This document shows, piece by piece, positions 61,001 through 64,000 of a stretch of DNA of 64,000 nucleotides (within the stretch, counting starts at the first letter, position 1; each line of letters begins with the position of its first letter). The position numbers and the translations under genes are program-made. The notes under the pieces were generated by a model. The model did no database searches. It saw nothing but the letters and a program-made list of their open reading frames with translations, and had not been told where the DNA came from. This stretch comes from Amphiura filiformis (lineage: Eukaryota; Echinodermata; Ophiuroidea; Amphilepidida; Amphiuridae): NCBI RefSeq assembly GCF_039555335.1, contig NC_092644.1, positions 49,861,281 through 49,925,280 of the forward strand, read 5' to 3'.

Positions 61001-63537
61001 ATAGCCATACACTATGAGCTTGGTGAACGCAGGGACAAGTTTTCTACTAAACCTATTGATTCAAAGGTAAGAATATCCAGCCTGAATCATAGCATAGCCA
61101 TACACTACTGAGCTTGGTGAACTTGAGGGACAAGTTTTCTACTAAACCTATTGATTCAAAGGTAAGAATACCCAGCCTGAGTCATAGCATAGCCATACAC
61201 TATGAGCTTGGTGAACGCAGGGACAAGTTTTCTACTAAACCTATTGATTCAAAGGTAAGAATATCCAGCCTGAATCATAGCATAGCCATACACTATGAGC
61301 TTGGTGAACACAGGGACAAGTTTTCTACTAAACCTATTGATTCAAAGGTAAGAATACCCAGCCTGAGTCATAGCATAGCCATACACTATGAGCTTGGTGA
61401 ACACAGCGACAAGTTTTCTACTAAACCTATTGATTCAAAGGTAAGAATATCCAGCCTGAGTCATAACATAGCCATACACTATCTATGAGCTTGGTGAACG
61501 TAGGGACAAGTTTTCTACTAAACCTATTGATTCAAAGGTAAGAATATACAGCCTGAGTCATAGCATAGCCATACACTATGAGCTTGGTGAACGCAGGGAC
61601 AAGTTTTCTACTAAACCTATTGATTCAAAGGTAAGAATATCCAGCCTGAATCATAGCATAGCCATACACTATGAGCTTGGTGAATGCAGGGACAAGTTTT
61701 CTACTAAACCTATTGATTCAAAGGTAAGAATATCCAGCCTGAGTCATAACATAGCCATACACTATCTATGAGCTTGGTGAACGTAGGGACAAGTTTTCTA
61801 CTAAACCTATTGATTCAAAGGTAAGAATACCCAGCCTGAGTCATAGCATAGCCATACACTATGAGCTTGGTGAACGCAGGGACAAGTTTTCTACTAAACC
61901 TATTGATTCAAAGGTAAGAATACCCAGCCTGAGTCATAGCATAGCCATACACTATGAGCTTGGTGAACACAGCGACAAGTTTTCTACTAAACCTATTGAT
62001 TCAAAGGTAAGAATAGCCAGCCTGAGTCATAGCATAGCCATACACTATGAGCATGGTGAACGCAGGGACAAGTTTTCTACTAAACCTATTGATTCAAAGG
62101 TAAGAATATCCAGCCTGAGTCATAGTATAGCCATACACTATGAGCTTGGTGAAGCATGAGGGACAAGTTTTCTACTAAACCTATTGATTCAAAGGTAAGA
62201 ATATCCAGCCTGAGTCATAGTATAGCCATACACTATGAGCATGGTGAACGTAGGGACAAGTTTTCTACTAAACCTATTGATTCAAAGGTAAGAATATCCA
62301 GCCTGAATCATAGCATAGCCATACACTATGAGCTTGGTGAACGCAGGGACAAGTTTTCTACTAAACCTATTGATTCAAAGGTAAGAATATCCAGCCTGAG
62401 TCATAGCATAGCCATACACTATGAGCATGGTGAACGCAGGGACAAGTTTTCTACTAAACCTATTGATTCAAAGGTAAGAATATCCAGCCTGAGTCATAGC
62501 ATAGCCATACACTATGAGCTTGGTGAATGCAGGGACAAGTTTTCTACTAAACAGAGACTGTCTTTTGCCATTTGCAGGAGAGCATTAAATAGCTCTTCTG
62601 GAGCCTTCAAGGAGAGCTGTTAAAAACATTTAAAATAGAATGTAAGGAGAGAATGGTCAACTAAGGAGAGTTCAAAATCACTCTCCCATATCAGATTTAA
62701 GGAGAGCAGTAGAGAGTGATTGCTCTTGCTCTCCTCAAAAGGCAGTCCCTGACTAAACCTATTGATTCAAAGGTAAGAATATCCAGCCTGAGTCATAGCA
62801 TAGCCATATATACTATGAGCTTGGTGAAGTTTTCTACTAAACCTATTGATTCAAAGGTAAGAATATCCAGCCTGAGTCATAGCATAGCCATACACTATGA
62901 GCTTGGTGAACGCAGGGACAAGTTTCTACTAAACCTATTGATTCAAAGGTAAGAATATCCAGCCTGAGTCATAGCATAGCCATACACTATGAGCTTGGTG
63001 AATGTAGGGACAAGTTTTCTACTAAACCTATTGATTCAAAGGTAAGAATATCCTGCCTGAGTCATAGTATAGCCATACACTATGAGCATGGTGAACGTAG
63101 GGACAAGTTTTCTACTAAACCTATTGATTCAAAGGTAAGAATAGCCAGCCTGAGTCATAGCATAGCCATACACTATGAGCTTGGTGAACGTAGGGACAAG
63201 TTTCTACTAAACCTATTGATTCAAAGGTAAGAATTAGAGTTATTCTATTGTATAATGACCATAGAGTTTGCTCTGCGGACATTACATCCCCTTAAAATGA
63301 ATTGATTTAATGAATTAAAGTGAATGGTCACATATTAGATTTTTCATGTTTCGCGATTGAAAATTGAAAAATCAAAACCTTGACCTTGACATTGATCATG
63401 TCTTTTGTTCTATTATATATGCAGTATGGGAAGAAGAGTTACACAGTGAAAGCACTAGCATTCTCACCGGATTCAACTAAGATAGCAGTGGGACAAACGG
63501 ACAACATTATCTATGTCTATAAGATTGGGGATGATTG
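45256..63537 (+). CDS. IFT172: IFT172, intraflagellar transport protein 172 (5' three coding exons)
   Basis: Coding exons at 45256-45294, 60080-60223 and 63425-63537 join in frame (phases 0, 0, 2) to give about 98 residues of the IFT172 N-terminus. They contain the start of its first WD40 propeller: [46 protein letters not shown] and [13 protein letters not shown]172 is a roughly 1,750-residue peripheral IFT-B subunit that moves along ciliary axonemes and is needed to build cilia. Its N-terminal propellers and C-terminal TPR-like solenoid bind IFT partners and membranes. The rest of the gene continues beyond 64000. Intron 1 (14.8 kb) is filled with transposable elements, and intron 2 (3.2 kb) is almost entirely a tandem array of exon 2 end copies. 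The coding exons themselves look intact. Confidence 0.94.
45598..45742. repeat. Dispersed repeat shared with 54808-54937
   Basis: Common marks are GTTAACACATTTACTAGTCAG (one substitution), TTTACATAGAAATTT-like sequence, and AAATATGTTTTCTATACTTCAC. It lies within IFT172 intron 1. Confidence 0.7.
46114..46258. repeat. Near-perfect 145-bp palindrome
   Basis: Arms ATAGGGTATATTGCTGATCC onward, with GGTGCATTGTGGGAT further in, pair over about 65 bp around CAAATCGATCGCTAATTTG. Extreme arm identity suggests a recent foldback or palindromic duplication. Confidence 0.9.
46739..46911. repeat. 173-bp foldback with GC loop
   Basis: TAATGAAC ... ATTACTTTTTGAGAGAAATT is mirrored by AATTTCTCTCCCAAAAAGTAAT ... 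GTTCATTA. The centre is a CCCCCTTCGGGG mini-hairpin. Arms are about 80 bp with few mismatches. Confidence 0.88.
47137..47345. mobile_element. Short TIR element
   Basis: CTATAATATTTACAGTA and ATTTCTTGGCCAAACTGGAA at the left are inverted at the right (TTCCAGTTTGGCCAAGAAAT, then TACTGTAAATATTATAG). Internal sequence is CG-rich (TACGCGTTGCGTCC) and unlike the flanks. Confidence 0.75.
47941..49002. mobile_element. 1.06-kb TIR element inside a (TTTA)n microsatellite
   Basis: Left GGCCACGCGTTTTGAACTCG and right CGAGTTCAAAACACACAGCC are inverted, with CCACCC extending the match. (TTTA)n runs to the left border and resumes right after the right border, so the insertion split the microsatellite. Inside are a (GGCGGT)-like run at about 48170-48198 and CACCCTGTA words. 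No transposase seen. Confidence 0.8.
49227..50418. mobile_element. 1.19-kb TIR element with ATATTCATAAA ends
   Basis: GGGCTGATATTCATAAAACC at the left and GGCTTTATGAATATCGGCCC at the right are inverted. Subterminal regions on both sides are packed with TAGCAA, TTAGCA and TAGTTG words in both orientations (GCTAAGCACTAGTTGGTTGC and similar). No ORF of interest. Confidence 0.8.
50795..51310. other. No gene seen
   Basis: Intronic. Contains a GAAAGTTAGAA/TTCTAACTTTC inverted pair (about 51023-51070). Nothing else recognised. Confidence 0.4.
51311..51342. repeat. (CTTC)n/(TTCC)n microsatellite
   Basis: About eight TTCC repeats directly before the SINE at 51363. Confidence 0.95.
51363..51797 (-). 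mobile_element. tRNA-derived SINE, minus strand
   Basis: The minus strand reads GGCGAGATGGCCGAGTGGTT (A box TGGCCGAGTGG) and GAGGGTTCGAGCC (B box) about 50 nt later. The spacing with a long variable arm resembles tRNA-Ser or tRNA-Leu. The body includes CACGTAAAGCCGTTGGTCCC and is related to the 38297 SINE (GGACGTTAAGC). Confidence 0.8.
51875..51947. repeat. 73-bp hairpin
   Basis: GATTAGAACGTGAGTGGGTA is mirrored by TACCCACTCACGTTCTAATC, with AGAATGGCT/AGCCATTCT inside and a GC-rich centre. Confidence 0.9.
52599..52636. repeat. Perfect 38-bp palindrome
   Basis: CTGCTGCGAATCAACGATA followed immediately by its exact inverse. There is no spacer and no mismatch. Confidence 0.97.
52824..53407. 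mobile_element. 584-bp TIR element with GGTAACTTTGGTC motifs
   Basis: TACCGTAAAATGGGGGTAAC at the left and GTTACCCGTTTTACGGTA at the right are inverted. The motif GGTAACTTTGGTC occurs near both ends and again at about 53210. TA at both edges is part of the TIR or a TA duplication. Confidence 0.8.
53881..54475. mobile_element. Full foldback family F1 copy
   Basis: The left arm (CTTCTGATATCAAATAATTT at about 53945) and the right arm (ending AATTCGATATGTCTGATGTG at about 54446) mirror each other around about 54170 (AAAGATATAAATTTTTTCC). Diverged from the 30690 copy. Confidence 0.8.
55355..55717. mobile_element. TTAA-flanked foldback MITE, copy 2
   Basis: Same ends as 44056-44424 (TTAAGGGGGTACTACACCCC), but the internal sequence is inverted relative to copy 1 (CAGCAACTCAAAGCAAGTAG against CTACTTACCTTGAGTTGC). 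TTAA is at both borders. Confidence 0.88.
55868..56258. mobile_element. hAT-like MITE with 8-bp duplication
   Basis: Ends CCCGGGGGGATCACTCA and the inverse of CCCGGGGG..GGCCACTCA, with GTACGCATGCGTGACCAAA mirrored inside. GCCTCTTT flanks both sides (55860-55867, 56259-56266). The poly-C run at the right end is expanded. Confidence 0.85.
56267..58126. other. IFT172 intron 1, no recognised element
   Basis: No supported exon or repeat family. Short features only: an ATGCATGCATGC-like run at about 56941 and a (CTT)n run at 58083-58097. Confidence 0.4.
58127..59995. mobile_element. 1.87-kb TIR element with repeated GTTTCGGAGGCTTCA motif
   Basis: TATATGGTCATTTTCACAGT (continuing AAAGGGTGTAACTTT) at the left is inverted at the right. 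Inside, the 15-mer GTTTCGGAGGCTTCA occurs at 58659, 58840, 59206, 59224 and 59398, and in reverse at 59030 and (one variant) 59609. GTTAACGGAAA occurs several times beside it (59242, about 59418, about 59597). No ORF of note. Confidence 0.85.
60080..60223 (+). CDS. IFT172: IFT172 coding exon 2
   Basis: 144 nt, phase 0-0. Acceptor TTTGTCACAG, donor AAG/GTAAGA. It encodes [11 protein letters not shown] ... [21 protein letters not shown], the first WD40 repeat of IFT172. Its last 50 nt and the donor are the seed of the array that follows. Confidence 0.95.
60174..63232 (+). repeat. Exon-derived 93-bp tandem array, about 31 copies, each with a splice donor
   Basis: Each unit holds the end of IFT172 exon 2 (GGACAAGTTTTCTACTAAAC ... 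GATTCAAAG), the donor GTAAGAAT and about 45 nt of intron (CCAGCCTGAGTCATAGCATA). The period is 93 bp, 96 in units with an extra ATG. All copies are in plus orientation and very similar. The frame stays open from exon 2 through the first ten units to TGA at 61109. Variant positions (GAGCTT/GAGCAT, CCCAGC/TCCAGC/TACAGC) recur in blocks, suggesting multi-unit duplications. After the last unit, TTAGAGTTATTCTATTGTAT matches exon 2 sequence near 60152, so the original duplication began upstream of the repeated core. These are probably intronic and not separate exons. Confidence 0.97.
62552..62751. mobile_element. 200-bp TIR insertion inside the array
   Basis: CAGAGACTGTCTTTTG at the left and CAAAAGGCAGTCCCTG at the right are inverted. 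ACTAAA is repeated on both sides (62546-62551, 62752-62757). The interior has several AGGAGAG words. It is a small hAT-like (CAGRG end) non-autonomous element that broke one array unit. Confidence 0.75.
63425..63537 (+). CDS. IFT172: IFT172 coding exon 3
   Basis: 113 nt, phase 0 in and phase 2 out. Acceptor TATATGCAG, donor GTAAGTGT. It encodes [20 protein letters not shown], then [13 protein letters not shown], the next WD40 repeat. It joins exon 2 exactly where IFT172 orthologues continue (S-K/Y-G-K-K-S-Y). Confidence 0.95.
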
Positions 63538-64000
63538 GTAAGTGTGTATGTGCTTTTCCAACTGCTGTTCACTCTTTATTTTTTCAAAATGTGACCCGCT
63601 CTGACAAAACCAGGAACAAGTAGCATTTTTGACATTTCATGATTTGAATAAAAATGTAAGCACTAGACAATCAGCTTTAAAATGATACCTAAATTATAAA
63701 TAGCATCAATACTTTCCAACATTTTGTAAATGATACCTTGATATTATTTGCCAAATTTCTATTCTGAGTAATGGGCCAATTAGTTTCCTGCCTTACACAG
63801 GATTGAATAGGGATTATCATAATTCAACTGTTATTTGTTGATTAAATAAACCTCTTTTTAATAAGAACTTTCAAGGATTTGAAAGTCTACTTTGTCCCAC
63901 AGTCAAATACCATGAAATTAAGAATTCCAAAATTTAATTATTTTTTTTGATGGGAATGTCATCTTTAAAGGCCTATGACTCAAAAACATGTCTGGCGACT
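63538..64000 (+). other. IFT172 intron 3, start
   Basis: Non-coding, AT-rich, no recognised element. The gene continues past the window. Confidence 0.6.

Noticed and set aside
61114-62952. Further open frames in the 93-bp array as separate genes
   Set aside because: They are the same unit read onward after frame-breaking indels. Exon 2 and exon 3 of IFT172 join directly and account for the protein.
60174-63232. CRISPR-like array
   Set aside because: Units are full-length tandem copies without unique spacers, derived from an exon, in an animal genome.

Overview
The window looks like nuclear DNA of a marine deuterostome invertebrate. An echinoderm is my best guess. The genes have many small phase-matched exons, introns are large and packed with transposon debris, the 6-mer AGGCCT is very frequent, and the two recognisable genes are animal genes. 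There is no bacterial-style gene packing. The species call is inference.

Layout. (1) About 1.9-24.1 kb, plus strand: a multi-exon receptor gene of the LDLa-LRR-rhodopsin GPCR type (related to snail GRL101 and the relaxin receptors RXFP1/2). I see seven LDLa-type exons, an LRR N-cap exon, five 72-102 bp LRR exons, and one long exon carrying the LRR C-cap and the 7TM domain. Downstream are two same-strand exons that read as the C-lobe of a catalytically dead kinase-like domain. The signal-peptide exon is not recognised. Transmembrane helix 5 lies in a different frame from the rest of the long 7TM ORF, as if two compensating indels had occurred. (2) 10.6-17.6 kb, inside an LRR intron: a very large tandem array of about 148-bp units, about 35 copies, most carrying GGGTCA/AGGTCA direct repeats next to an ETS-type ACTTCCGGT. 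It is organised into modules ending in a hairpin followed by CTAG. (3) 24.1-45.2 kb: no convincing host gene. It holds a 3.6-kb TIR element rich in AGGCCT, Tc1/mariner-like, hAT-like and TTAA-flanked non-autonomous elements, a LINE split by a 3.9-kb insertion, and a roughly 1-kb inverted satellite built on GGTTCGCTATC. (4) 45.26-63.54 kb, plus strand: the first three coding exons of IFT172 (intraflagellar transport, IFT-B complex). Intron 1 is 14.8 kb and holds at least ten elements. Intron 2 holds a 3-kb array of about 31 tandem 93-bp copies of the end of exon 2 together with its splice donor.

The two genes are not functionally linked by anything I can see. The most distinctive signals are the IFT172 exon-derived donor array, the nuclear-receptor/ETS motif array, the TM5 frame anomaly in the GPCR, the possible GPCR-pseudokinase fusion, and the inverted GGTTCGCTATC satellite. 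No CRISPR array, rRNA or convincing functional tRNA was found. All homology statements are from recognition by eye, with no database search.
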